Assembly (NCBI GenBank): GCA_018881555.1
Contig: JACAXG010000065.1
Coordinates: 705,042-769,041 of the forward strand
Length of the DNA: 64,000 bases
DNA from: Amblyornis subalaris
Taxonomy: Eukaryota > Chordata > Aves > Passeriformes > Ptilonorhynchidae
Direction: 5' to 3'
The notes under the pieces were generated by a model, which saw nothing but the letters and a program-made list of their open reading frames with translations, ran no database searches and had not been told where the DNA came from. Below are positions 46,125 to 59,063 of the stretch, piece after piece; the stretch's first letter is position 1; every line of letters begins with the position of its first letter. Made by a program: the position numbers and the translations under genes.

Positions 46125-48309
46125 CTGAAAGCCAACATGAAAAGAGACTTGTGATAGTTTGGATATCTTATTCTATATGCAACAGAATGTGTAGGTCATT
46201 GCTAATATGGGATCAAATTGCATGTTTATGAGGGGAAGAGTGTTCCTGTGTGTACATATATCAAATTTTCCATGTTTTACTATAGACAGAGATGTTCTTT
46301 GTCACACAAAATGTTTGCAAATTGAAAATAAAAAAAGAAATCCTCTTCATGTTATTTTTCTATCCCATAATCTTTATCAGTTCTCTGTTGTAGTCTTAAT
46401 TGGGTTACATTTTGTTTTCTGCTCTGCTTATGAAATATTTCCTTCAGTTCAATGGAGTTTTGCATGAGTATGTCTCAGAGGAACTTTTCTCATTGTGCAG
46501 TGTATTGTTCTATTGAAGTAAGATCCTGTATCTGTAATGTTAGCAATTTAATTAGAATAACAAGACATTACAAATTAGGTATGCAAAACAGAGATTAGTA
46601 GGTGAATGCTAAGTTTGGTAAATAACTCAGCCAAGAGAAATCAGAATAGATTATAAAAGAAAGCGTCATTCACAGGGAAGTTATTTGTTTTGAAATAGAT
46701 CTTAATACCTTTTTAAATCTGAGTGAAGTGTGAGTTTGGTTTGTGGTAGTTTAGAGCTGGAGACAAGAGAGAAATTTACAGTGTGAACTGAAATAAAAGG
46801 CTGTGTAGTGGGGATTCATAACAAGAAAACTTCTATAATCTTGAAACCTGGTAGAAGTACTACAAAGGAGAAAAATCTGACTGCATCAGCTGATTTCAGA
46901 ATGGCTTTGAGCTGTCAACGTGAAACCATCATTACGATAGCATATATAATTTGCCAATCATCTCAGTCATATTATTTACAAAATAAGAGTAATGCTTATA
47001 ATTCCTTACAATACTTGTAATTCCAAATACTGGTATTGAGAGTAGACTGATTTAACCTGAAAGAAACACAAAGTAGGAACCTCTGTCATGTTCACTGAAA
47101 TGATGACTTACCAAGCACAAACAGGCTAAAAGAGTTGTTCAGTTCACAAATTATTGGGTAGGGGTGTATTTCTGTAAATCCATGAAAGACAAAACATTCA
47201 GGGTAGGAGATATTTAAATTCATGTATTTAACATAGAGCCATCTGTTACATCTTGCATGGTGCTTTTTAATGAATGGTTTGATGCAGTTCAACTGAGTTT
47301 TGCATCTTAGAGAAATATGGCTTATTATGTAATGCAATCAGTTAGAACTGGGCTCCTCATAAAGTAAACTCTCAGCATGATACTTGCATATTATATTATT
47401 TAATTGTAAAATATAAGGTCCAGAATGCTGTTTTTCAGTGTCCGAAATCCTTATTTCAGGATAAAGATGACTGTCAAACAGAGCACCACAAGCTGTGTTC
47501 CCAAATACCAATCCAAAAAGTCAAATTTTAGAAGGTTCTTACACTCTAATTGCTATGTCAGTGTTGGAATCAGCTGGCAATGAGATTTTTCTGGTTTGCT
47601 AATTTGGGCCAGCCAAACTGCAGTATATATTTAGTTTAAATTCTCTGAATCTTAGATAAAATACCTTTACAGTAAATGGAATTACACTGTGTATTTTAAT
47701 GTAATACAGTCATTTTCATCAAAAGAATTTTTTTTAATGTTATTGACAGAAATGTATGAAATTTCAAATTAAGTTCCACCTAATCAGTAGATTTTATAAT
47801 AAACAAAAAATTAGCATCATAATTATTTTTATAAAGCATTATTCCCATTCCCTTTTAATTTTTCAAACAATCTCTTCTAACCAGAATTCTCTTCAAAAGA
47901 ACTCCAGAGGGGTAATTACCACCGTTGGTTTTACCAGCTCCAGGCAGTCAGCAGCACAGCAGGAGCTTTTTAAGGAAAGGATGGAAAACACCACCACTGA
48001 AATGCATTCTTGCTCATACATGCAAGAAGATACTAAAGCAGTGAGTTGGTATTGGCTGGGTGTATATAATGATTGCTGACAGGTAGTCTTGCTAAATGAT
48101 ATTATGCTTAAATTTTTTGCCATCTTTTGGTAAACATGTTCCACTGACGTACATGTTGTATGACATAATGTGTATGCTTTTGGTAACATTCGCCATATTA
48201 AAAGGTTGAAGAATCAAAGGTATTTTTCCACAAGAGGGGGCTAATACTCCTTACTAGGTTCTGAGTGGTAACCTTTCTTCATCAGAAGCCTGAAACTTAG
48301 GCATGCCAC
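46125..48309. other. Unassigned AT-rich DNA
   Basis: No gene or repeat family is recognised between the two purine-rich arrays. Frames of 98-107 codons on opposite strands at 47756-48189 overlap each other and carry no motif. Confidence 0.5.
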
Positions 48310-48485
48310 TGAGAGAAAGAGAGAGTGAAAGAAGGAAAAATGGAAAGAGAGAAACGGAAGGAAGGAAGGAAGGAAGGAAGGAAGGAAGGAAGGAAGGAAG
48401 GAAGGAAGGAAGGAAAGGAAGGAAGGAAGGAAGGAAGGNNNNNAGGAAGGAAGGAAGGAAGGAAGGAAGGGAGGGAAGGAAGGAA
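48310..48485 (+). repeat. (GGAA)n microsatellite with 5-bp N placeholder
   Basis: A purine-rich lead-in (48310-48355) is followed by GGAA units to 48485, interrupted by an extra A near 48415, five Ns at 48439-48443 and a GGGA variant near 48469. It is the complementary-strand type of the CCTT array at 30.7 kb. Confidence 0.97.
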
Positions 48486-49235
48486 TTTGATGGAACTAGA
48501 GTTGCATTTCTGTTATGCCTATTCTAAAATACCCGGTCAACTGATCCGTCACAGTTGAGGAGTGACATTTTAACCTTGGAGAGATTCTAGTCAATGCAGA
48601 ATCAATAAAATTTCATTAGCAGTGAGTTGCTTTTAAAGAAAGGACTACACNGATATGGTCCATAAGATAATATTTCTTCCAGGGAGCTGAAATTACAGAA
48701 TTATAATCTAAAATGAGAGAGTAGCTAGCCAAAGTGATTACAAGGAGTGAGGAGTAAAGAAGACTTGATGACAAAAATAAGCTGATCAGTCCTACACCTT
48801 GATAACTTTCAGAGCCATTAAGTAGGTTCTTCATCATAGCCTCAGCTGAAATTGGTGGTGGAGCACTCAGATTTGATTTGTATTTGCACCGAAAAAGAAT
48901 TAAGTATACTTTATAGAACTGAAATTTATATAATATAGAGAAAGAAGGCTAAAACCTACTTATATAAGCTGTAGTACACTGAAAAAAGAGTCAAAGTACT
49001 AGTAATAGACTTAAGCAAAAGGAGAGAAGGGATAATAAACATCAAAGTATATGAACACTTGAAATTAACAAATCAGTGCAAATAAATTATACAAAAATAA
49101 AACAAAACAGGAAAGTAGTAACATTTCAGCAGTTTTCATCTGCCTCTAGAGAAACAAACTACCATTTTTTAAAAAATTATTTTATTGCTTGTTTTAAACT
49201 AACATTAGTCGGTCAATGAGGCACGTAGTGACAGT
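48486..49235. other. Unassigned DNA
   Basis: Nothing is recognised; a single N lies at 48651. Confidence 0.5.
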
Positions 49236-49840
49236 GGCAACAGCAGCAGCAGGCACTGCAAGTACTGGCACAAAACACCTGAAGGAGCTAGAGGAAGGGT
49301 TCCTGGAGTCAGGGAAACCTGAGAGAAAATGCAGAGACTCGGCAGGACCTGGCAGCTCTCCCAAGCAAGGCTAGCGTGCTGAGGGGCTTGCCAGAGCAAC
49401 CTCGGGGGACATAAATGACTCCAGGGAGTGTGAGCAACCAGGGCAGGCAATCAGAGTGTGGTGTGGCACTTTGCATAGCTGGAGTGTGTAGGAGGACACA
49501 GCCACCCCCTAAGCTCCTGAGGTGAGCTCTCCGGGGAGTTTTCACCCGCCCAACTAAAACACTCCACTCTCTGGGGCTGCAGAGAGTGTTTGAGCCTGGC
49601 ATTAGTATCTGAGGGTGACAGAGAGCATGTGGTATGACCACATAGATGATCAGCCTGGTGGCAGAGCTTATAGAGGAAGTAAAAGGGCTGAGGACTATCA
49701 GGAAGTGTGAAATAGACTGGTAGAGTCACACCCTTCCATCTCTGAGAGGAATGCAGCTTATGGAACCTTGACAAGAGTCAGAAGAACCCTGACTCTCTTG
49801 CTATCAGGCAGAAGGAGGGGCCAACATCAACTGTGAGGAA
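49236..49840 (+). mobile_element. CR1 5' fragment: 5' UTR and ORF1 remnant
   Basis: This GC-richer block matches, from memory, the 5' region of a full-length avian CR1. The clearest support is a frame from 49655: Leu-Val-Ala-Glu-Leu-Ile-Glu-Glu-Val-Lys-Gly-Leu-Arg-Thr-Ile-Arg-Lys-Cys-Glu-Ile. It then meets a stop at 49721 and continues as Ser-His-Thr-Leu-Pro-Ser-Leu-Arg. This resembles the coiled-coil-like start of CR1 ORF1, an RNA-binding protein needed for retrotransposition. The preceding 400 bases would be 5' UTR. The in-frame stop and later breaks make it a pseudogene. Neither ORF2 nor the 3' UTR follows, which is unusual because CR1 copies normally lack the 5' end. An ERV leader is the main alternative. 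Confidence 0.65.
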
Positions 49841-52800
49841 AGAAAGAGAAAAGCAGAGCATTTTTCTTCAATACTGAACAAAGGAAATATTAGAGTAAGA
49901 AAAACAGAGTTATCATTTCTTGCAAATTTTTTTAGTGCTTGTGTATTGCTTAAGGCTGAACCTTTCAAGGCAGTTTCTGCCTATATGAAAACATAAGCTT
50001 TCATTTCGAAAAGTATATCTAGCTTCTGCAGCTGCCAAGATAAGCTAGAATACATGGCCTCAGTGAACCTGAAAGATTCCCAAGCTAGGAGTTAATTAAA
50101 ATTCCATCCACTTCTAGAAACTGTTTGCTTGTTTGTTTTTATCTGAATATTTTATGCCATCTCATGGTTTCTATGCAGTCCTAGTCATGACTCTTGAATG
50201 CTGGAGATTAGCAGTACCAGAGCATTTCTGTTCCTAATGTAACATCAGTATTCTGCACCACTGCCCAGCTCCTGCTGAGAACCTTTCCCAGCTTTCAGAC
50301 TTATTTTTGGCAAAAAATTATGCCATCTACTTATGGCAGTAGTGAGGCATGAAGTACAGCTATCCCACTGTGGTCCCTGCAGTGTGAATTTGGAATAGGA
50401 TGAACAATGATCTTATACACATTTCCTGTTGCATGCTGGGACTGTTATACTATCAGTTATACATGTTATATATATATATCATGTATAATGCAGCCTCAGG
50501 ACAGAATCACATGTGTCACTCTCGTGTTCCTAGAACACATATTTTCAGTTTAACAGATTTAAAAACTTTCTGTTTTCAAGCACTTGCTATTAGTGTCAGC
50601 CTGGTCAGCAGTGAGAGTTCACATAAATTTTCTTCCTGATAGATTTTTTCATATTTATTTTTATAGTAATCACTGCATCTGTAAGTTCTGACACAGGAAC
50701 ATCTTAAGCTACTGCCTAAGACTGCTGCTACACTTTCTCTATTGGCTAAAGAAGCCATTCATACAAATGTTAATTTACCTGAAGCTAACTGGATTGTTTC
50801 TTCATCTTCCAATTGTAATCAGTGATTACTTGATGACTCTATGCAGTTACAGCTAATTCATACAGTCCATCACTCATACCTTTGATTGCAGAAGAGTCAA
50901 TTTCCTGCACACAAGTGATTTCTATGTTGTTTAATAGTACTTGGATGGATGGAAAAGATACCTTTTATGTCATAGTGCAATATTCTGAGCTGAAATTTCC
51001 GAGGGAAAATTTACATTGAGTGAAATTGTGAACTCAATCAGATACTGCAATTTTGAGATCCTTAATTCTTTTGAAGAGATCCCTTTTTTTGCTCTCTTCA
51101 GTTGATGAGACACATTGATTTAGACTTATAATGAAAAGCAGATCAGGTAAAAATTGCAAATATTCAAGAGGTTGAAACAAATGAAGAATGTTTCTCATGA
51201 AACTCAAGTACTGAGAAATGGTCAATTCTTTGAAAAGTTGGTTAGAAGAAAGTATTTTATACTGAGTTTGAAGGTCAGCAGTCCTTTTCATAAGTATGTG
51301 AACCAATCCAAACATGTGAATCCTACTTGCAAGAGGAAATACTTCAGCCATGTTCACATAAGCATTTTGGAGCAGCGTTCTGGTTAGTTTAAGTAATCCA
51401 ATTAACAGTTCCAATTTTCAAGTTTGGAAAAGAAAATGGTAATAGTCCATAATGTCCAATACCTCTTTGCTGGAAATAGCCAGTCCCTGTTTCATATTAC
51501 AAATCAAAGCAAACATCAGATAGTAAAGAATGAATCAATAAAAAAAAAACCTGAATGGAGGTTTTTTTGTACCCAAAGGCCTGCCTTTGAAAATAGTTTA
51601 TCGTGCTGGTCAAAACTTCTTATATTTCCTGAACTACATTCCTCAATAATTTTCTTTTTTGTGTCAATTGTTATATTTATCTATATTTTTCATACAGATT
51701 CAAGTAAGGCTAAAGTAATTAATCTGAATAAAATGTAATGACTCATATTCATCACGTTTTTCCTGCTTTCTGAAGTTCCAAAACTATCCTTTTATTAGAC
51801 CAAAATAAACCTTGTCAATAATACTGTTAATTCAGAGCTTATGGTAATGAAATCTTCTTCAATTTTAAAACCAGGCAAAAGGCTTTCTTTAATCCATTCT
51901 GCCTCACATTCTGACAATTTTATCATGACTATTTTGCTCATATTGAACAAGAAGACCAATCTATATTTTTTTCTATTTTTCTAATATTTTTTTCTTTTTT
52001 TTCAAGTTTTAATACTGAAGCCCAGAACTCATGGACCAGACTCAACAGTTTTTGGAATGGATCTGATATACTAACATTTAAGAACAGGTTTATAAGTTCA
52101 CAAAAAGAGGTATTTTTAAAGATGTTTTAGTACATGTTTGATTTGAATCAAATTGGTAATACTGCTCTGCAGTCCCTCAAAATTCCATGTTCTGATCTCA
52201 GACAAAATCAGAGTTCAGAGGAAGAGTAATTTTTATTTTATTGTATTTATTTATTTATGAAAGTGCAGAAGCCTCTTATTTAATCTCAGGAGTCTGATTT
52301 GAACCATATCCAAAGTGCAAGATAGTACCAATTTTTATTTTATCCATATCTACTCACCTACATATCTATTTATCTACATCAAAAGACTTAAGACCTAATT
52401 CTCTGTTATGCTGCTATTGTTTTATAAAAGCTGGATGGTATGTAGGAGTCTGAAGAAGAGCAGGAATAGTACCCTAATGAGAAAATATCTTCTGTACAGA
52501 GCTGATACGCAAGATGTCTACTTCACATTGCTCGTATTCTCTCAGATAAAACAAAAGCCCAAATATGGAACTGGGAGATGGAGGAGACAAAGGAGATAGA
52601 TGAAGAACATATCCCAGTGATGTAAGTAAACATGTCATATTAAAGCCTAATCAGGGCCTGCTCTAATTTCTCTCCTATTCTCTGTTATATCCTCAGAGAC
52701 CAAGGAGCCAACTTCATGAATACTAACAGAGATAAAAGAAAAAAAGCCATTGAACCTTGAAATTTTAGGGAGTTTTTCATTTGGTAGAATTAAAAACTTA

Positions 52801-55753
52801 CATTTTCCTGGAAAAATAGAATAATTAGGAAATAGTATCTATCCTTCATGCACAGGAATGCAAAAGATGTTTCAGATAAGTGTGTGTTTTAATTTTAATC
52901 AACCATTTCTAGCAGATATGGCTTCACCTTTTCTAATAGTATTGTTTCTTGCCTTGGGAGTTACATAGCATACTGGAAGTTTAATTTATTTAACAAAGTC
53001 TAGAAACTCCTTACCAAAAAACAGCAGGTCCACTTCACAACAGTTAAAGATAATCATTGAGTGATTATTCCACTATGATATCAACTCAGTCTTCAAGAAG
53101 AATTTGATTACACATATTTCAGCATAAGAAGGCAACTTGAGCTACACTATACTTTTATTGGTAATGTCAAAATTCATATCTAAAGTTGCGCATGAAAAGA
53201 CATACTGGTTGCAATACTGGTGGAGTTACATTAAGTTACCATGGGTCTACATAAAGAATCTTCATTGAATTTTCAGTTGTACATTGTTGAAATGGTGCAA
53301 CCTCGATGTTACTCCAAATCTACATCTCTATAACTCAATACAAAATACATATAAAACAGTGCTTATTCAATACGTACTTGCCAATGAAGTGAAGAATTGA
53401 AAAGTCTCAATCTTTCTGATCCTTAGAACCCTTCAATTAAAAGATGATTAGTTTCCATGTTAGCCATCAGATCATCTGTTGCAGGAGTTTCTGCTTCAGT
53501 TTTTAACTACTTCTTTCTCCTTCACCTTTTTGAGACCTGATAGCTTTTCATTATAGCAAAGAAGCTAAATTAGGATGAAGGGGAATAGAATAAGTTTCTG
53601 TAAAATAGTAGTCAGGAGCCAAGTTTTCATCCTCCTTCTTCTGAGTTGCTTCAGTCTGAACTAAATACATGAGAGAAGGTAATGGAATACTGTAACCATA
53701 TTGTCATATTCCTGAAAGACACCATTTTTTGTGGTGATAAATTTCCTCTGTGGATAAATCCTTCTTGTCCCATGGCAGAGCAGGAGCCAATTTCAGACAA
53801 TGGCATACTTCTGCTTGCAAGGGAAGCCTGTGTGTCCTGCTGTTTGAAGGCACAACTACAGTAGGCTTCAAAAAGGAGAGACAATAAGGCAAGCACAGGA
53901 AGGTGAACAGGGGGTCCATTTCAATTCTTACACCTGACCTTTGTGCAAACACTGTTGCAATAGAGTTTGCAGAAGGTCAAACAGCCTTGCATCTTGCTGT
54001 AGATTTATTTGATGTGTCTCACAGGCTCGCTCCGTCTTCAAGAAGGGGTACATCGAGGCACAGGAACTTGGTACACAGAGGACACCCTTTGCCTATGGAA
54101 TCCTGCATGCTCATCTTCTTTTGAACACTATCTCTTCAACACTTCTTTTCCCTGTGTCCATGGGATATGGTGACTCCTTGGTAGGCTTCACCTTTCAGAG
54201 CAAAAAATTATGCAGGGGTACCACTCCTTAATGGATTCAGCCTTTCATTTACAGGCCTGGCACTGGGGGTTTATATGCTATTTTGTTCACTAGTACCTTC
54301 AGATTTTATTGGTAACATAACCTAAAACATACCACATGATTGGTGTTTGCACTGTGAGCACCTGAGAAATTTCCATCTATCCCACTTTTCAGAACATATC
54401 TGGTTGGTTCTTACCCTTCCAAATGAGCAGCTATATTCAATACCAGTATTTTCTGTCAGTTACTGTTGTCTGCCAGCAAGACAAATAGCCATGCTCTGCC
54501 TCCAAGCAAGGTCAATACAAAAGTATTACTAACAGTCATTAAGAAAAAAGACTCCATCCATATAAAAATTACATATGGCATTTAAGAAAACAAAGCTAAA
54601 TAATGCTCATATTGATTACAGAAAAATACAAATGTGAGATAAAAATATTTCAATTCAGAGTAGAATCAAAATATTTGAAAAAGAAAGCCAGTCTAATTAG
54701 CATTACTATAGAAGTTATTTCAGAATTGCATTATATCCCATTTTCTTCACTCCAAATTAAATATACAAACTTAAGCTTTTTTAATTAAATATTTTGGGTT
54801 TGAATACCATATGCTGGTAACAATTTGCTTTCGAAGCATTTTGGTGGGGTTTTATTTTTGTTAAAAGCATGTATAACAAAGGCTTTATGAAATGGGAAAA
54901 AAATGACAGGTTGCTTGGTAACAGCAATTTGAAAAGTATCTTTGAAAATGTACAATGATAGTTGCCCTTGCGAAAGTAGAATTTCCTGATGCAACATTGT
55001 CTGTAAAAGCTATTGAAAATATAACTGAGGAGGAGGAAATTGTTTGACCTTGAATACTTTAGGATTCAGTTCCTTGTGATATGTTAAAAAAAAAGTTGCA
55101 ATATTTTTAAATCTAGCCTGTCACCTTACTTAAACAAACAAACAAAAAGATAATACAGGTTTCAGTTGAAAAGCAACATAAGTCCTTGCAAGATGCAATG
55201 ACACACTTACAATTACCTAAATAGTTTTGAATTAGAAGTTCTTTTCTGATGTGATGCACTTCTTGAGAATAAGTTATGACCATGATTCTGCATGTGAGTA
55301 AATAGAGGAGAGAAACACACACACTTCAAGAGACTAAAGATTTTTAAAATTTGCCTTCAGATTACAAGTTATTTTTGGTATAATTAAATCTCACAAGTAA
55401 CACATCAGAAACTTCTAGTGCATTTTTTGGGTCCTACAACAGGAATTACATGAATTCTACACTTAGTTGTATTTCTTAATTATTTACAACATTCCAATAG
55501 TCCATCTCAACTTTCTCTGAAAGTACAGGAATAAATAATTCATTGAGGCTTTTTACTTAAGGGTCAATCCTTTGAGAAAATAGTACAAAATTAATAGAGT
55601 GCAGATTGTCTGAAAACAATGCCTCAAACCATTTTTGGCCACAGAAATTATTTATTGACTGGGAACACCACCTTTCTCTTCAAAAGTTCTAATAAAAAAT
55701 TGACAGCTGCTGTGAGGGATAAAGGCAAAGGTATTGCAGAAGAAAGTACATAC
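49841..55753. other. Unassigned AT-rich DNA
   Basis: No gene or repeat family is recognised. The longest ordinary frame of the window, 126 codons on the minus strand at 51034-51414, lies here. It is leucine-rich, unrecognised and compatible with chance. An ankyrin-like peptide at 53975-54007 is listed separately. A short (TA)n lies near 50468-50480. Confidence 0.5.
53975..54007 (+). pseudogene. Ankyrin-repeat-like 11-residue peptide
   Basis: One plus-strand frame (53903-54124) contains Gly-Gln-Thr-Ala-Leu-His-Leu-Ala-Val-Asp-Leu, an excellent match to the first helix of the ankyrin-repeat consensus as in I-kappa-B-type proteins. The residues on either side do not continue the 33-residue repeat in this frame, and I could not rescue it in another frame. 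It may be a decayed retrocopy or exon, or coincidence. Confidence 0.15.
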
Positions 55754-56190
55754 ACATAGGGCCACTAAAATGATTAAAGGATTGGTCAACTGTCATATAA
55801 AGACAGTCTGAAAGAACTGGGAATTTTTAACCTGTAACGAAGATGTCCCAGGAGAGGGAGAGGCACTTACCAACTTGTGTAAGTACCTGATAAAAGATGA
55901 TACAGCCAGATTCTTCGCACTAGTGCACAGTGAAAGGACAAGAGGCAATTGATACAAACTGAAACACAGGAAATTCCATTTAAACATAAAATGAAATATT
56001 GTAAGGGTGATAAAACACTGGAACAGATTGTCCAGAGAGGTTGTGGAGTCTTCATCCTTGGACAAGTGCAAAACTCAGCAGGATACAGTCCTGGGCAACC
56101 TGCTATAGATGACACTGTTTGAACAGAATGGTTTGGACTGTAGGATCTCCAAGTATCTCTTCGAATCTCAACCATTCTGTGATTATATGT
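55754..56190 (+). mobile_element. CR1 fragment
   Basis: It starts in the ORF2 C-terminal region ('ccactaaaatgattaaagg'). It passes 'agtgaaaggacaagaggc', 'tacaaactgaaacacagg', 'agagaggttgtggagtc' and 'gtcctgggcaacctgc', and ends at 'ctcaaccattctgtgat' plus a degraded octamer tail. It belongs to the same broad 3' UTR type as the copy at 40343-40585. It is 5'-truncated, with frame breaks; minus-strand frames over it are antisense. Confidence 0.93.
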
Positions 56191-56700
56191 GGAAACTACT
56201 GGGAAGAAATGACTATCAAGTCTTGGTTAAAACACAGTTTGGCAAGAACTTATTTCTCCTGTCCAGACATACAGATTGAAGAAATGTAATTATATCTGTT
56301 CTGTAACAATCAGTGAAACATGCCAGAAACTTGTATAATTCATAGAAAGGGGGTTTCTGAGCCTTGGCAAAGATGATGGACTTGGACTCTNGCAGTTGCA
56401 ATGAAATGTTCTTACTTGTATTTGATGCTCACACCAGATGGCCAGAAAAACTTGGCTAGTAAACAAGATATCAAGTCCATGATTGTGATAAATGAGGCAG
56501 TTCACATTGCTAAATTTAAGTGTTTAAATATCTTCTGAGGGTGTCAGTGTTCATAATTTCAAGTCTAGTTTCACAATATAAGATGTGAGATCAAAGAAGT
56601 AGAGTTCAGCAGTCAAACACATAGCTGGATGTTAAGTTTTAAATTGGTGTTACATCTGATTCACCATTCCATTGACAGTAGCATCAATCATGGTCCATTC
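56191..56700. other. Unassigned spacer between CR1 pieces
   Basis: Nothing is recognised; a single N lies at 56391. Confidence 0.5.
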
Positions 56701-56764
56701 AGTTAGGAGATGGACTCGATGATCCTTGTGGATCTCTTCCAACTCAGAATACTCTGTGATTCTG
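56701..56764 (+). mobile_element. CR1 3' terminal scrap
   Basis: About 60 bases match the last part of a CR1 3' UTR: 'tggactcgatgatccttgtg', 'gatctcttccaactcag' and the ending 'actctgtgattctga'. Its wording ('cttgtgg') differs from the copy just upstream, so it is a separate, very short insertion or a remnant of another subfamily. Confidence 0.8.
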
Positions 56765-57739
56765 ACAGTGACAATTCTGCACTAGTCACACTCATGAATC
56801 ACTTGAAGCAGCCTGAAACCCTTTCTGATTGCCACCAGTCAATCAGGCTGCCTGGGGTGCTGTCAAAACATTTGAAATGACACCCACTGGAGTGCACAAG
56901 AGCTTCTAAAGTGGAAATCGGGAGTCTAAGTGTTGTGAGCTGAAACATTACTCTAGAAGGAAATCCAGTTTTAATTAAATTCATCAAGTAATGAAGAACA
57001 TGACTGTGTCAGTGATTAATTACCCTCACGTTTTACAGATGCAAGCAATTCTGAAAAGAAATTTTATCAAAATGGAAATTATTTAATAAATGGTGACTGC
57101 AGTCCTGAAATACATCACACCACCTAGGGAATGAAAAAAAAAAGATATTTGGACAAATTGGTTTTTATTCATAAGACAACATAAACTGCTGAGGACAAAT
57201 TATGCCAATGTCCTGGATGGAAAAATTAGGCACTCCAAAGTGTACCTACACAGCATTTGATTGGCAGAAAGAAGGAGTTAAATATAGAATATACTTTGAA
57301 ACCCACCTACTTGGTGCCTGTTATGTGTATGTGGAGTCTCGCTCTGAAAAGTATCCTATAGCCATGCCTAGAACCATGCTTATAGGGTTATAAACTAGAC
57401 AGATCTATATGATCCTGATCTTTAGGACTGCCTCAATGAAGTCCCTAAGATGAAGTGCAGCTGTATCCACTTTTACTGTAGGCATTTATTTGCCAGCATA
57501 TCCAGAATAAAGAGTTATACCTTCTAGAACATAACTAGGTGTGAGACCGAGCCCCAACACAGCCATGATGTTGAATTTATGCACCATTCCTCTTTCAGAG
57601 ATCTCAGAGCCATGCCCCAAAGCAATAGAGAAGTGCTTTTTAGGCTCTTAAGCAGCAATATATTGCTTGTTTTCACCCTATCACGTGACTTCTAATTTGT
57701 CACATTCTTCTTACTGAATGCACCTTCACCAGGAATAAC
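56765..57739. other. Unassigned DNA
   Basis: No family is recognised. A palindromic E-box, ATCACGTGAC, lies at about 57680-57689 and is not interpreted. Confidence 0.45.
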
Positions 57740-58818
57740 GAAAGTCTGTTTAGTTCACATCCTTACAGAGTAAGTTTTGGTTCTCATGTTGAGGAGTACC
57801 TTCAGTACAGGTATCTCACTGAGCAGCTGCAGTGTGAGCTGCAGGTTGAGCTCTGGGTAATGAGATCCCGAGAGAAGAGGCCGTGACCTGCCGACCCTTT
57901 GCACAACAAAGGGCTCAGGGACCTGAGGCCCAGCCAAGGCACCGGATGTGCAGAGACACAGCAGAAGCCCACGGCACCCAGACTCTCCCGTGCTCAGGCT
58001 GTGACGGTGTAAAATCCCGGGGGTTCCTCTGTTCAGAGTCCCTCAGAGACACCAGCTCAAGCTGTTATTTTGTTATTTAGTTATTGCACCATGATTAAAT
58101 TATTTGGAGCATCTGGATGTCTGAGACTGTGATGAGAAACCTGGGATTGAGCCGGTGGGGAAACGTGCTGTGACTGTGTGAGTGTGGAGGGTGTAGCTGG
58201 AAAGGGGACTGAGTCCCAGCTCAGGAGGTGCGAGAGTGACTGTGCCAGAGGGCTCCTGGATGGTCAGACAGGAGGGAGGTAAGGGAGGTTTCCTTAACAC
58301 TCAACGGACAGATGTTTAAAGAGAAATTTCCAGCAACAACTTCTGTTTTCATCAGGATCCTTTACAACCACCATCTGATTTAGGAATTCTTCTGATGAAG
58401 AGAAATGCTGACATTCTTTGAATGAAGTCCATGATAAACAAGTAGATAAAGTGATAACGGTTGATCCTGCAATATTCAGAGAGGATTTGGGATCCTTTAT
58501 GCCCTTTGATGCAACCCATGTGGCTTTCAAGTGTTCACCCTGTGTCATTTTGCCGGGATTAAAGGGGTTGGGATGACTGAGAGATGTCTCGGAGATGTTT
58601 TATTGTTGAATCAGTCTCATCTTTATTGAAGGGTGAGAGAGTAGAAACGTGTGAACAACATCTCTACTATCAAAGGCAGCAGCAATTACAATAACAATAG
58701 CAGCAATAGCAGCTGCAGCAGGCACGGATGTCCCTGCAGCAGCAGTTGAGGTAGCAAGCTCTCTGCAGCAGAAGCTGAGGTAGCTAAAAAGTTTTTTTTC
58801 TACTTTTTTCTACAAGGC
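57740..58818 (-). repeat. Unclassified GC-richer repeat-like block, possibly LTR-derived
   Basis: The composition changes sharply here: higher GC and many more CG dinucleotides than the flanks. Read on the minus strand from the gap, it shows a CTG/CAG-rich tract with a 22-bp near-duplication (58734-58755 and 58763-58784), two AATAAA signals (58622-58627 and 58599-58604), and then an 84-codon frame at 58294-58548 starting Met-Thr-Gln-Gly-Glu-His. Across the gap lies TATAAAAG (59085-59092, minus). That order could be promoter, R region, polyadenylation signal and leader of an LTR element, but I recognise neither the family nor the peptide, and no TG...CA ends or target duplication can be fixed. 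The 3' half (57770-58290) has strings of open frames on both strands. The strand is inferred. Confidence 0.35.
58734..58784. repeat. 22-bp near-duplicate, period 29
   Basis: The unit at 58734-58755 and that at 58763-58784 are identical at 20 of 22 positions; both end in GAGGTAGC. Confidence 0.8.
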
Positions 58819-59063
58819 NNNNNNNNNNNNNNNNNNNNNNNNNNNNNNNNNNNNNNNNNNNNNNNNNNNNNNNNNNNNNNNNNNNNNNNNNNNNNNNNNN
58901 NNNNNNNNNNNNNNNNNNNNNNNNNNNNNNNNNNNNNNNNNNNNNNNNNNNNNNNNNNNNNNNNNNNNNNNNNNNNNNNNNNNNNNNNNNNNNNNNNNNN
59001 NNNNNNNNNNNNNNNNNNNNNNNNNNNNNNNNNNNNNNNNNNNNNNNNNNNNNNNNNNNNNNN
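58819..59063. other. Assembly gap, 245 N
   Basis: TTTCTACTTTT occurs on both edges (58797-58807 and 59079-59089), suggesting that the assembler stopped inside a tandem or duplicated repeat. Confidence 0.99.

Noticed and set aside
45575..46138. Frames rich in Lys/Glu (plus) and Phe/Ser (minus)
   Set aside because: They arise entirely from the AAAAAG-type repeat.
51034..51414. 126-codon minus-strand frame
   Set aside because: It is the longest ordinary frame, but one or two of this length are expected by chance in 64 kb of such composition; no domain, start context or splice support was seen.
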